Part shown: one piece after another, positions 1 to 7,234 of the stretch
Layout: each line of letters starts with the position of its first letter
Numbering within the stretch: the stretch's first letter is position 1
Source: Nocardiopsis trehalosi NBRC 14201
Lineage (GTDB): Bacteria > Actinomycetota > Actinomycetes > Streptosporangiales > Streptosporangiaceae
NCBI RefSeq assembly: GCF_001552555.1
Contig: NZ_BCRK01000051.1
Location: 1-33,886, forward strand
Direction of reading: 5' to 3'
Length of the DNA: 33,886 nt
Translations under genes and position numbers: made by a program
Notes under the pieces: generated by a model
What the model was told of the DNA's origin: nothing
Seen by the model: only the letters and a program-made list of their open reading frames with translations
Database searches by the model: none

Positions 1-38
1 CGCGCGGTCCGGTCGGCCGCGCGGTCGGCCGCCGCGGG

Positions 39-1601
39 TCAGCGGTCGGCGGGCCCCCGGTCGGCGGGGGTGCGCCGGCGGCGCAGCAGCACCCCGGCCT
101 GCACGGCGGCGGCGACGGTGATGGCGGCCGCGATCGCGCTGGTCAGGTGGATGCCGTCGGTGAACGCGGAGCGGGCGGCGAGCAGCAGCGCGTCGGCGGT
201 GGCAGCGGGCAGCCCTTCCACGGCGGTGACGGCGCCGCCCAGCGTCTCCTCGGCCGCCCGCATGGTCTCGTCGGGCACCCCGGGGACGGCGTCGAGCCGC
301 CACTGGTAGGCGGCGGTGAGGACGCTGCCGAGCAGCGCGACCCCCAGCGCCCCGCCGAGTTCGTAGGCGGTCTCGGAGATGGCGGACGCCGCGCCGGCCC
401 GCGCCGGCGGTGCGGCGGTGAGGATGGCGTCGTTGGTGAGCGTCTCGGCCAGGCCCATGCCGGCGCCGATCAGCCCGAACGCGACCGCGACCAGCACCGC
501 GCCGCCGTCGAGCGGGGCCCGGGTGAGCAGCAGGAACCCGGCGGTGATGAGCCCCAGCCCGATCACCACGACCGCCCCCAGGCTGAGCCGGCGCGACAAC
601 GCGACCGCCGCGAAGCCGGCCGCGACCGCCAGCGCCAGCCCCGGCAGCAGCGCCACGCCCGCGCGCAGCGGGCTGATGCCCAGGACGAGCTGGAGGTACT
701 GGGTGAGGAAGAACAGCGACGACACCATCGCGAAGACGATCATCAGGTTCGTCAGCACGGCGACGGAGAACTCGCGGATCGCGAACAGGCGCACGTCGAT
801 CATCGGGTCGGTGAGCCGCAGCTGGCGGCGGACGAACACGACGCCCAGCACCAGGCCGACGGCGATCGCCGCGACCGGCACCGCGGCGGAGTGGCCCTCG
901 GCGAGCTTCTTGACGCCGTAGACGGCGGGCAGCAGCGCGCCCATGGACAGGGCGACGCTCAGCGGGTCGAGCCGGCCCGGGTCCGGGTCGCGCGACTCGC
1001 GCACCAGCAGCGGGACGGCGACCAGGATGAGCGCCATCACCGGCAGGTTGATGAGGAACACCGACCCCCAGTGGAAGTGCTCCAGCAGCCAGCCGCCGAG
1101 GATGGGCCCGAGGGCGCCGCCGGCGGAGAACCCGGCGCCCCACACCGCGATGGCGAAGAGGCGCTGGCGGGGGTCGGGGAACATGTTGCGCAGCAGCGAC
1201 AGGGTCGACGGCATGAGGGTGGCGCCGGCCAGGCCGAGCAGGGCGCGGGCGGCGATCAGCACTTCGGGCGTCGGCGCGTAGGCGGCGGCGAGGGACGCGA
1301 CGCCGAACCCGGCCGAACCGATCATGAGCAGCCGGCGCCGCCCGATGCGGTCGCCCAGCGCGCCCATGGTGACGAGCAGCCCGGCCAGGACGAACGAGTA
1401 GACGTCGATGATCCAGAGCAGCTGGCCGCCGGTGGGGGAGAGGTCCTCGCTGAGGTGCGGCACGGCGAAGCCGAGCACCGTCATGTCGACGGAGATGAGC
1501 AGGACCGGCAGGACGAGGACGGCGAGCCCGGCCCATTCGCGCGGGCCGGCCGAGGGAGGTGCCCCGGGTGCGGTCGGCGCGGGACGGGCTGCGGAGGTCA
1601 T
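39..1601 (-). CDS. DHA2-family MFS multidrug exporter
   Basis: This 520-residue protein looks like a 14-helix drug:proton antiporter of the QacA/SmvA/EmrB type in the cytoplasmic membrane. TM1 carries the DHA2-like SVDMTVLGFAVPHL segment (about residues 37-50). The loop after TM2 has the MFS motif A form GALGDRIGRRR (about 81-91). TM5 has the antiporter motif C pattern GGALGPILGG (about 160-169). A basic tail follows the last helix. The start ATG lies about 98 nt downstream of a strong predicted promoter, and the leader is long enough for regulation. It is transcribed divergently from a TetR gene whose operators cover this promoter, so it is probably derepressed when a substrate drug binds that repressor. 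The family call is firm. The substrate cannot be read from sequence. Confidence 0.93.
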   Translation of the reverse strand: MTSAARPAPTAPGAPPSAGPREWAGLAVLVLPVLLISVDMTVLGFAVPHLSEDLSPTGGQLLWIIDVYSFVLAGLLVTMGALGDRIGRRRLLMIGSAGFGVASLAAAYAPTPEVLIAARALLGLAGATLMPSTLSLLRNMFPDPRQRLFAIAVWGAGFSAGGALGPILGGWLLEHFHWGSVFLINLPVMALILVAVPLLVRESRDPDPGRLDPLSVALSMGALLPAVYGVKKLAEGHSAAVPVAAIAVGLVLGVVFVRRQLRLTDPMIDVRLFAIREFSVAVLTNLMIVFAMVSSLFFLTQYLQLVLGISPLRAGVALLPGLALAVAAGFAAVALSRRLSLGAVVVIGLGLITAGFLLLTRAPLDGGAVLVAVAFGLIGAGMGLAETLTNDAILTAAPPARAGAASAISETAYELGGALGVALLGSVLTAAYQWRLDAVPGVPDETMRAAEETLGGAVTAVEGLPAATADALLLAARSAFTDGIHLTSAIAAAITVAAAVQAGVLLRRRRTPADRGPADR

Positions 1602-1691
1602 GGCGGGTCCTCGGTGCTGTGGGTGGGGTGGTGCGGGTGGACGGCTCTCCGGGGAACGGCGGCGGGAGCAGGGCGTATTCCTCCATGCTGA

Positions 1692-1729
1692 ACCGTCCGG
1701 ACGGTACAGTACCGTCCAGCCGGTACAGT
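1692..1729. promoter_or_regulatory. Two tandem 19-bp TetR operator copies
   Basis: ACCGTCCGGACGGTACAGT (1692-1710) is followed immediately by ACCGTCCAGCCGGTACAGT (1711-1729), matching at 17 of 19 positions. The first copy contains the perfect 14-bp palindrome ACCGTCCGGACGGT. The copies lie between the divergent exporter and TetR genes, overlap the exporter's -10 and spacer, and run into the first codon of the TetR gene. The repeat is seen directly. Binding by the adjacent TetR protein is inferred. Confidence 0.75.
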
Positions 1730-1734
1730 GTCAA
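1706..1734 (-). promoter_or_regulatory. Promoter of the MFS exporter
   Basis: On the minus strand TTGACA (1734-1729) is separated by exactly 17 bp from TACTGT (1711-1706), a near-consensus housekeeping sigma promoter. Predicted transcription starts near 1699. Operator copy 2 lies in the spacer and copy 1 covers the -10 and start site, which suits repression. Confidence 0.75.
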
Positions 1735-2285
1735 AGGTGAACGCATCGACCACACGCGACCGCATCCTCGACGCCCTCCAGGACCTGGTCATCGCCGAGG
1801 GGCCGTCCGCCGTCACCCTGGAGGCCGTCGCGGCGGCGGCCGGGGTCTCCAAGGGCGGGCTGCTCTACCACTTCCCCTCGAAGGCGGCGATGATGTCCGG
1901 GCTGGTGCGCCGCCTCGCCGACCGCGCCGAGGACGACTTCCGGGCGGCGGCCGAGAGTGACGAGGGCATCGTCCGCCACTACCTGCGCACCTCCCAGCCG
2001 GAGTCCGTGGAGGAGGCCGAGCTGTACTGGTCGGTCATCGCGGCGCTGCGCGGCAAGGACGGGACGGCCGGCGAGGACCGCGGGGTCATCGGGGGCGTCT
2101 TCAGCGAGTGGGGGCGGCTGCTCCACGCCGAGGTCCCCGACCCGGTGCTCGCCGAGATCATCCGGCTCGTCGGCGACGGCCTCTACCTGTCGAGGATCGC
2201 GGGCCTCCCGGACGCCGACCCCGATGTCGTGCGCCGCATCATCGACCGGCTCGCCGCCGAGGCCGAGGCCGCACGCGGGCGGTGA
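1728..2285 (+). CDS. TetR-family repressor of the adjacent exporter
   Basis: This is a protein of about 185 residues with an N-terminal TetR helix-turn-helix: TRDRILDALQ, then VTLEAVAAAAGVSKGGLLYHFPSK at about residues 29-52. A helical ligand-binding C-terminal domain follows. The GTG at 1728 gives MSKVNAST; an in-frame GTG at 1737 gives MNASTTRD. Neither has a clear Shine-Dalgarno. A TACAGT element ends at 1729, seven bases before the 1737 GTG, so a leaderless start at 1737 is a real alternative. The operators overlap this start, so autoregulation is likely. The gene is divergent from the exporter, the classical arrangement for a drug-responsive local repressor. The ligand is unknown. Confidence 0.9.
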   Translation: MSKVNASTTRDRILDALQDLVIAEGPSAVTLEAVAAAAGVSKGGLLYHFPSKAAMMSGLVRRLADRAEDDFRAAAESDEGIVRHYLRTSQPESVEEAELYWSVIAALRGKDGTAGEDRGVIGGVFSEWGRLLHAEVPDPVLAEIIRLVGDGLYLSRIAGLPDADPDVVRRIIDRLAAEAEAARGR

Positions 2286-2339
2286 CGCCCCCGGTGCGCG
2301 GCGCCACCGGACCGCTCGCGCGCCGTCGAAGGGGGCGTC
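2284..2339. terminator. Bidirectional terminator-like hairpins
   Basis: The arms GACGCCCCC (2284-2292) and GGGGGCGTC (2331-2339) are perfectly complementary. A smaller hairpin CCGGTG/CACCGG (2291-2310) lies inside. The element sits between the convergent ends of the TetR gene (2285) and the hydrolase gene (2382). It has no T-tract, as is common in actinomycetes. Confidence 0.45.
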
Positions 2340-2381
2340 CGCGTCTCCCGGAGGTGGCGGCCGCCCGCCCCGCGCCACGGG

Positions 2382-3092
2382 TCAGCGGGCGACGTCCTCC
2401 ACCAGCCGGGCCACCGCCGCCGCGACCGGGCCGGGGTCGGTGAGCGGGGCGAGGTGGTGGGAGTCGAGACGCTCCACCCGCCACCCTCCGCGCTCGGCGC
2501 GTTCGGCGGGCGCCGCGTAGGCGTCGCTCAGCCGCAGGTAGGCCGAACGCAGCGGGGGGAACCCGGCGACGTCCGGGGCGGGCTCCTCCAGGTAGTCGAC
2601 CGGCACGCGCGGCAGTCCGGCGCGGAACTCCGCCAGCGTCTCCGCATCGGGGACCAGGCCCTCGATCGTCCCCGGCGGGAACCACGCGTCCCACGGCGGC
2701 AGGTATCCGCTGCGCGCCCGGTCCAGCAGGTCGGCGCGGGCGGCGTCGGGCAGGGTCGCCAGCAGCGACCGCCCGGGGTGGGGCGTCGGCGCGTCGACCG
2801 CGACGGCGCCGACCACGTCGGACGACGCGGCGGCGGCGACGGCGGGCAGCAGCGGGCCTGCGCCGCTGTGCCCGACGAGTACGGCGGGCCGGCCCTCGGC
2901 GACCCGGTCGGCCCCGGCCGCCGCGACGGCCGCCAACCGCGCGGTGTAGGGCGGATCGGCGGCGAAGGCCGGGGTCAGCACGGGGACGCCCACCGCCCAC
3001 CCCCGCAGCTCCAGCTCCGTGGCGACGCGCCGCCACGTCTCCGGACCCACCAGCGGACTGTGGACGAGGACCACCGCCGGACGCGCGCGCAT
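2382..3092 (-). CDS. Alpha/beta-hydrolase fold protein
   Basis: This is a 236-residue soluble protein of the alpha/beta hydrolase superfamily. It begins with a strand and oxyanion-loop region VVLVHSPLVGP (about residues 7-17). The nucleophile elbow is VGHSGAG, with Ser76 as the probable nucleophile. A late SHHLAP segment (His212/His213) supplies the catalytic histidine. An acid such as Asp100 or Asp189 could complete the triad. The ATG at 3092 was chosen because GGGAGGGG lies just upstream. The frame stays open further upstream, but that part is arginine/glycine-rich and not protein-like. It is monocistronic, convergent with the TetR gene. The substrate is unknown; esterase, lactonase or haloperoxidase-like activities are all possible. 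Confidence 0.85.
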   Translation of the reverse strand: MRARPAVVLVHSPLVGPETWRRVATELELRGWAVGVPVLTPAFAADPPYTARLAAVAAAGADRVAEGRPAVLVGHSGAGPLLPAVAAAASSDVVGAVAVDAPTPHPGRSLLATLPDAARADLLDRARSGYLPPWDAWFPPGTIEGLVPDAETLAEFRAGLPRVPVDYLEEPAPDVAGFPPLRSAYLRLSDAYAAPAERAERGGWRVERLDSHHLAPLTDPGPVAAAVARLVEDVAR

Positions 3093-3101
3093 GCCACCCC
3101 T

Positions 3102-3134
3102 CCCGATCGGCGGGGCCCGCCGCCCGATCGGCGG
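3102..3134. repeat. Twin CCCGATCGGCGG repeat upstream of the hydrolase
   Basis: The 12-mer CCCGATCGGCGG occurs at 3102-3113 and 3123-3134. Each copy is centred on the palindrome CCGATCGG. The copies are 21 bp apart, two helical turns, and lie in the leader of the hydrolase gene, touching its ribosome-binding site. It may be an operator. The rest of the 344-bp gap (3135-3424) holds no gene that I can support. Confidence 0.35.
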
Positions 3135-3424
3135 TCCCCGCCGAGCACGGTACCGCCCGCCCGAACCGCCACCAACGCCCGCCGCGCCCGCCCAGGTCCC
3201 CGCACGGGCGGCGCGCGTGCGGCGGCCGTCCCCGCCGGACCGCCCCGCGTGCCGCCGGATGCGGACGCGGCAGCGGCCCGGCACCGGGGAGCGCCCGCTC
3301 CCGGCGGCCGACCGCGCGCGTCGCTCGCCGGGTGGACGCGGCGCCCGGGGTGAGCAGGGGAGGGCCGCCGGGTGCCGGTCGGCGCGGCCGTGGACGGGGT
3401 GCGGGGCGGGGTGGCGGGGGCCGG

Positions 3425-3430
3425 TAACCT
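3425..3430 (+). promoter_or_regulatory. -10 element TAACCT for a leaderless TrmH gene
   Basis: TAACCT ends six bases before the GTG start at 3437, so transcription should begin on or next to the start codon. No good -35 or Shine-Dalgarno is visible. Confidence 0.5.
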
Positions 3431-3436
3431 CGCGGG

Positions 3437-4261
3437 GTGCGTACAGTTCAGCGGATCACCACCCGCAACGCCCGCTTCCAGCAGTGGCAGTCCCTCCTCA
3501 CCAACCGCACCAAGCGGCAGCGGAACGGGGAGTTCCTGGTGCAGGGGGTCCGCCCCATCACGCTCGCCGTCGAGCACGGCTGGCCGGTCCGCGCCCTGAT
3601 CTCCCCGGCGGGCCGCCGGCTCTCCGGCTGGGCGCGCGACCTGCTGGCGTCCGACGTCCCGGGCGACCGCGTCGAGATGGCGCCCGACCTCCTCGCCGAG
3701 CTGAGCGAACGTGAGGACGGCGACGCCGAGCTGACCGCCGTCGTCGCCCTCCCCGCCGACGACCTCGCCCGCATCCCGCGCGAACCCGCGACCCCGTTCC
3801 TGGGCGTCCTGTTCGACCGGCCCGCCAGCCCCGGCAACATCGGGTCGCTGCTCCGGTCGGCCGACGCGTTCGGCGCCCACGGGCTGATCGTCACCGGGCA
3901 CGCCGCCGACGTCTACGACCCCAAGTCGGTCCGCGCCAGCACCGGCTCCCTCTTCGCCCTGCCCGCCGTCCGGGTCGGGGCCCCCGCCCAGGTCCTCGCC
4001 TGGCTGGAGGGGAGCGGTATCGCCGTCGTCGGCACCGACGAGCACGGCGACACCGACCTCGACGCCGCCGACCTGACCGGCCCCGTGCTCCTGCTGATCG
4101 GCAACGAGACCACCGGCCTGAGCAGCGCCTGGCGCGACCGCTGCGACCGCACCGTCCGCATCCCCATGCAGGGCGCCGCCAGCTCGCTCAACGCCGCCAA
4201 CGCCGGCACGGCCGTCCTCTACGAGGCGGCGCGGCAGCGCCGGGCGGCCGCCCGCGGCTGA
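3437..4261 (+). CDS. SpoU/TrmH-family RNA 2'-O-methyltransferase
   Basis: This 274-residue SPOUT enzyme methylates a ribose 2'-hydroxyl in rRNA or tRNA using S-adenosylmethionine. The N-terminal third is the substrate-binding part (NEFLVQGV-like: GEFLVQGVRPI at about residues 31-41). The C-terminal trefoil-knot domain shows all three SpoU motifs: PGNIGSLLRSADAFG (about 131-145, with the catalytic-type Arg), LLLIGNETTGLS (about 217-228), and IPMQGAASSLNAANAG (about 242-257). Its length and overall form resemble 23S rRNA methyltransferases such as RlmB and the thiostrepton-resistance enzyme TsnR. I see nothing that assigns it specifically to TsnR. The GTG start matches a leaderless promoter. 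It is convergent with the GNAT gene 29 bp away. Confidence 0.92.
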   Translation: MRTVQRITTRNARFQQWQSLLTNRTKRQRNGEFLVQGVRPITLAVEHGWPVRALISPAGRRLSGWARDLLASDVPGDRVEMAPDLLAELSEREDGDAELTAVVALPADDLARIPREPATPFLGVLFDRPASPGNIGSLLRSADAFGAHGLIVTGHAADVYDPKSVRASTGSLFALPAVRVGAPAQVLAWLEGSGIAVVGTDEHGDTDLDAADLTGPVLLLIGNETTGLSSAWRDRCDRTVRIPMQGAASSLNAANAGTAVLYEAARQRRAAARG

Positions 4262-4290
4262 ACCGCCCCCGCGCCCCGCGCCGGGCGAAG

Positions 4291-4794
4291 TCAGAGGCGC
4301 TGTTCGAAGACCTGGATCTCGGAGGCGCCGACGGCGACGCGGTGGGTGGGGGTGAACCCCTGGCCGGTGTAGTAGCGGATCAGCGCGCCGTCGCCGCCCG
4401 ACCAGCAGTCGACGCGGAGCAGACCCACGCCCCGCTGCCGGGCGCGCTCGCGGGCGAAGTCGAGCAGCCGGGCGCCGACACCGCGCCCGGTGTGGGCGCG
4501 CGCCGTGATCAGCAGGTCGATGTACAGTTCCGGCTCCTCGGCGGGCGCCACGTGGTACTTCGGCCGGTCGACCACCGACAGCGCGCCGGCGGGTTCGCCG
4601 CCGTCGGCCTCCGCGATCCACAGGCCGCCGCCGGCGGCGATCTCCTGGACCCGGGCCACCCGCTCGGGCATCTCCGACCACGGCCGCGACCCCCACTGCG
4701 CGGACCGGCCGCGCGCGGTCAGCCAGGCGACCGCGCCGTCGAACATGTCCAGGACGGCGCCGCCGTCCTCGGGGCCGCCCTCGCGAACGCGCAT
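4291..4794 (-). CDS. GNAT-family N-acetyltransferase
   Basis: This is a 167-residue single-domain GNAT protein that would transfer an acetyl group from acetyl-CoA to an amine or similar acceptor. The acetyl-CoA pyrophosphate loop is visible as ARAHTGRGVGARLL (about residues 98-111, the Q/RxxGxG/A pattern). It is preceded by the strand YIDLLIT. The C-terminal YYTGQGFTPTHR (about 141-152) is the typical GNAT motif B. The ATG at 4794 is preceded by AGGAGGA. A much longer upstream extension of the frame is antisense to the iclR-type gene and is not real. It is divergent from the IclR-family gene across 130 bp. The acceptor is unknown. Confidence 0.9.
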   Translation of the reverse strand: MRVREGGPEDGGAVLDMFDGAVAWLTARGRSAQWGSRPWSEMPERVARVQEIAAGGGLWIAEADGGEPAGALSVVDRPKYHVAPAEEPELYIDLLITARAHTGRGVGARLLDFARERARQRGVGLLRVDCWSGGDGALIRYYTGQGFTPTHRVAVGASEIQVFEQRL

Positions 4795-4911
4795 CGCCGT
4801 CCTCCTCGTTTCGGGGTTCCACGCGGGTACCAGTGTGGCCCGCGCGCGGGGCGGCCGTGGCCGGGGGGCCGGGTGGTGCGCGGTCGGCCGGGGCGGTCGG
4901 GGCCGGACCAC

Positions 4912-4917
4912 TAGGGT
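4912..4917 (+). promoter_or_regulatory. -10 element TAGGGT for a leaderless IclR gene
   Basis: TAGGGT ends seven bases before the ATG at 4925, which predicts a leaderless mRNA. The same element and spacing recur before the TetR gene at 18072. Confidence 0.55.
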
Positions 4918-4924
4918 GGGCGCC

Positions 4925-5788
4925 ATGGCTGGCAACGACCCCCGGACGAAGGCGGACTCCACGGATGCGACCCGGATGGACCGGGAGGGCGCCGACGGCG
5001 CCGCGGCGGGACGCGAGGCCGGGAAGGAGACGGTCCCCGTCCAGTCGGTCGACCGCGCCATAACGGTGCTGGAGATCCTCGCCCGGCACGGCCAGGCCGG
5101 GGTCACCGACATCGCCGCGGAGCTGGGGGTCCACAAGTCGACGGCGTTCCGCCTGGTGGGCGCGCTGGAACGGCGCGGACTGGTCGAGCAGCCCGGCCTG
5201 CGCGGCAAGTACCGGCTCGGGTTCGGGATCATCCGCCTGGCCGGGACCATGGCGGCCGGGCTCGACCTCACCCAGCAGAGCCGCCGCGTGTGCGAGGACC
5301 TGGCGGCCGAACTCGGCGAGACCGTGAACGTCGCGATCCCCAGCGGCGACATGGTCGTCAACGTCGACCAGGTGCGCGGCTCGTCGGCCGTGGTGAGCCA
5401 GAACTGGGTCGGCCGGCAGAGCCCGATGCACGCCACCTCCACCGGCAAGGTGCTGATGGCGCACATGCGCGACGCCGAGCGGCGGCGGCTCCTGGCCGGG
5501 CCGCTGGAGCGGCTCACCCCCGCCACCGTGACCGACCCCGACGCGCTGGCCGCGGCGCTGGCGGGGGTGCGCGAGCGCGGCTACGCCACGGCGGTGGAGG
5601 AGCTGGAGGTCGGCCTGAACGCGGTGGCGGCGCCGATCCGCGGGATCACCGGCGAGGTCATCGCCGCCGTCAGCGCCTCCGGCCCGTCCTACCGCATGGA
5701 GCGGGACAAGCTCGCCGAGATCGGGGCGACCGTGTACGAGGCGGCCGAACGCATCTCGCTGCGCATGGGCCACATGCGCGAGACGTGA
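4925..5788 (+). CDS. IclR-family transcriptional regulator
   Basis: This 287-residue regulator has an unusually long, polar N-terminal tail of about 38 residues. A winged helix-turn-helix follows: SVDRAITVLEILARHGQAGVTDIAAELGVHKSTAFRLV at about 41-78, then the wing LRGKYRLG. The IclR effector domain includes the conserved NWVGRQSPMHATSTGKVLMA region (about 158-177) and a late VGLNAVAAPIRG strand. The start at 4925 fits a TAGGGT promoter element. The target is unclear. It is divergent from the acetyltransferase and its 3' end faces gntK, so it could act on the acetyltransferase or on distant sugar or aromatic genes. Confidence 0.92.
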   Translation: MAGNDPRTKADSTDATRMDREGADGAAAGREAGKETVPVQSVDRAITVLEILARHGQAGVTDIAAELGVHKSTAFRLVGALERRGLVEQPGLRGKYRLGFGIIRLAGTMAAGLDLTQQSRRVCEDLAAELGETVNVAIPSGDMVVNVDQVRGSSAVVSQNWVGRQSPMHATSTGKVLMAHMRDAERRRLLAGPLERLTPATVTDPDALAAALAGVRERGYATAVEELEVGLNAVAAPIRGITGEVIAAVSASGPSYRMERDKLAEIGATVYEAAERISLRMGHMRET

Positions 5789-5791
5789 CCC

Positions 5792-5830
5792 GGGTGGCGG
5801 GCGCGGACCGGACGTCCGGGCCGCCCACCC
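5792..5830. terminator. Terminator hairpin between the iclR-type gene and gntK
   Basis: GGGTGGCGG (5792-5800) pairs with CCGCCCACCC (5821-5830) with one bulged base. The palindrome CCGGACGTCCGG (5808-5819) lies at the tip. It lies between two convergent genes, so it can serve both. Confidence 0.5.
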
Positions 5831-5849
5831 CCGCTGTCCGGGCGGCGGC

Positions 5850-6374
5850 TCAGCCGGCCGCCGGGACGTCGCGGCCGAGCGCCTCGGCCACCACCCGCAC
5901 GGCCCGGGCGACGACCTCGTCGGCGGACGCGGCGACGTCGATCCGCACCCCGGGCTCGTCGTCGGCGAGCGGCTGGAGGGTGGCCTGCTGGGAGTCGAGC
6001 AGCCCGGCGGGCATGAAGTGGCCGGCGCGTTCGCGCAGCCGGGCGGCGATGACCTCCCGCGCCGCGTCGAGGTGGATGAAGCGGACATCGGGGGCGCCGG
6101 TGCGGAGGATGTCGCGGTAGTCGCGCTTCAGGGCGGAGCACGCCATGAGGGTGGCCTCACCGCGCCGCTCGTGCTCGGCGATCCACGCCGCCAGCGCCGC
6201 GAGCCAGGGGCGCCGGTCCTCGTCGGTCAGCGGGACGCCGCCCGACATCTTGGCGATGTTGGCCTCGGGGTGGAAGTGGTCGGCCTCCGCGTAGGGCAGC
6301 CCGAGGCGTTCGGCCACGGCCAGGGCGACCGTGCTCTTGCCGCTGCCGGACACGCCCATGAAGACGAAGTGCAT
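5850..6374 (-). CDS. gntK: Gluconokinase
   Basis: This 174-residue P-loop kinase phosphorylates D-gluconate to 6-phosphogluconate with ATP, feeding the pentose phosphate pathway. The Walker A motif GVSGSGKS is at residues 7-14. The family-typical AEADHFHPEANIAKMSGGVPLTDEDR (about 29-54) binds substrate. ACSALKRDYRDILR (about 78-91) and RAGHFMPAGLLDSQ (about 116-129) complete the GntK signature. The length is normal for GntK. GGGAGGAA precedes the ATG. It is divergent from gntR with a GntR-type operator candidate between them, which supports the assignment. Confidence 0.95.
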   Translation of the reverse strand: MHFVFMGVSGSGKSTVALAVAERLGLPYAEADHFHPEANIAKMSGGVPLTDEDRRPWLAALAAWIAEHERRGEATLMACSALKRDYRDILRTGAPDVRFIHLDAAREVIAARLRERAGHFMPAGLLDSQQATLQPLADDEPGVRIDVAASADEVVARAVRVVAEALGRDVPAAG

Positions 6375-6435
6375 GCGGGGTTCCTCCCGGTGTGGGGGTG
6401 CCTGAGGATGTGCTTCCTTCGGCGCCGTGCATTAA

Positions 6436-6446
6436 TAGTGTTACCA
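6436..6446. promoter_or_regulatory. GntR/FadR-type operator candidate, gntK-gntR intergenic
   Basis: TAGTGTTACCA fits the FadR-subfamily consensus TNGTNNNACNA. It lies in the 134-bp gap between divergent gntK and gntR, inside an AT-rich patch (6431-6450) that stands out from the GC-rich surroundings. A second, better copy lies upstream of gntP. Confidence 0.55.
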
Positions 6447-6508
6447 ATCATGCGCGCTAGCCTCGCCAGCGGACCCCGCGAGCGGGGCCGCGGAACAGAG
6501 GGGACCCG

Positions 6509-7234
6509 ATGAGCGCCGACGCCGACCACCGCACCCTGCACAACCGCGTCCTCGCGGAGGTGGGGCCGGCGATCGCCGCCGGCGCGTACGCGCCCGGCCA
6601 CGTCTTCACCCTGGACCGGCTGGTGCGCGACTTCGACGTGTCGCGGACGGTGGCGCGCGAGGCGGTGCGGGTCCTGGAGTCGATGCGGCTGGTCGTCAGC
6701 CGCCCCCGCACCGGGGTGCGGGTGCGCCCGGTCGAGGAGTGGAGCGTCTTCCACCCCCAGCTCATCCGCTGGCGGCTGGCCGGCCCGGGACGCATGGAGC
6801 AGCTGCGGTCGCTCACCGGGCTGCGCGCCGCCGTGGAGCCGCCGGCCGCCGCGTCGGCCGCGCGCCGCGCCTCCGCGGAGGAGGGCGCGGCGCTGGCCGA
6901 GCTGAACGAGCGGATGGCCGCCACCGGCCGCCGCGGCGACCTGGAGGCGTTCCTGCGGCTGGACATCGAGTTCCACCGCCGCGTCCTGGAGCTGTCGGGC
7001 AACGAGATGTTCGCCGGCCTGGCGGGCGTGGTGGCCGAGGTCCTGGCCGGGCGGACCACCTACGACCTGATGCCGCAGCAGCCGCGCCCCGAGGCCCTGC
7101 GCCTGCACACCCACGTCGCGACCGCCGTGCGCGACGGCCTCCCCGAGGTGGCGGAGGCCGCCATGCGCGCGATCGTCGGCGAGGTGGTGTCCGCGCTGGA
7201 CCACGCCGGCCCCGCCCCTACAGCACGAGGCTGA
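6509..7234 (+). CDS. gntR: GntR-family (FadR subfamily, FCD domain) gluconate regulator
   Basis: This 241-residue regulator has an N-terminal GntR winged helix (FTLDRLVRDFDVSRTVAREAVRVLESMRLVVSRPRTGVRV, about residues 32-71). A C-terminal FCD effector domain follows, with the metal-binding-type pattern LDIEFHRRVLELSGNEMF (about 151-168) and a late LHTHVATAVRDG segment. FCD regulators commonly bind small carboxylates or sugar acids. The flanking gntK and gntP point to gluconate or 6-phosphogluconate. AGAGGGG precedes the ATG. Its 3' end overlaps the convergent gntP by 17 bp. Operators matching this subfamily precede both structural genes. Confidence 0.92.
   Translation: MSADADHRTLHNRVLAEVGPAIAAGAYAPGHVFTLDRLVRDFDVSRTVAREAVRVLESMRLVVSRPRTGVRVRPVEEWSVFHPQLIRWRLAGPGRMEQLRSLTGLRAAVEPPAAASAARRASAEEGAALAELNERMAATGRRGDLEAFLRLDIEFHRRVLELSGNEMFAGLAGVVAEVLAGRTTYDLMPQQPRPEALRLHTHVATAVRDGLPEVAEAAMRAIVGEVVSALDHAGPAPTARG

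Noticed and set aside
3437-4261. Calling the SpoU enzyme a thiostrepton-resistance methyltransferase (TsnR)
   Set aside because: The SpoU motifs are shared by many rRNA/tRNA methyltransferases and no thiopeptide biosynthesis gene is nearby.
2975-6088. A very long open frame on the minus strand (over 1000 codons) crossing four genes
   Set aside because: It is antisense or out of frame to well-supported genes, its product is compositionally biased (Arg/Pro/Gly), and it matches no family. Such frames arise from high GC content.
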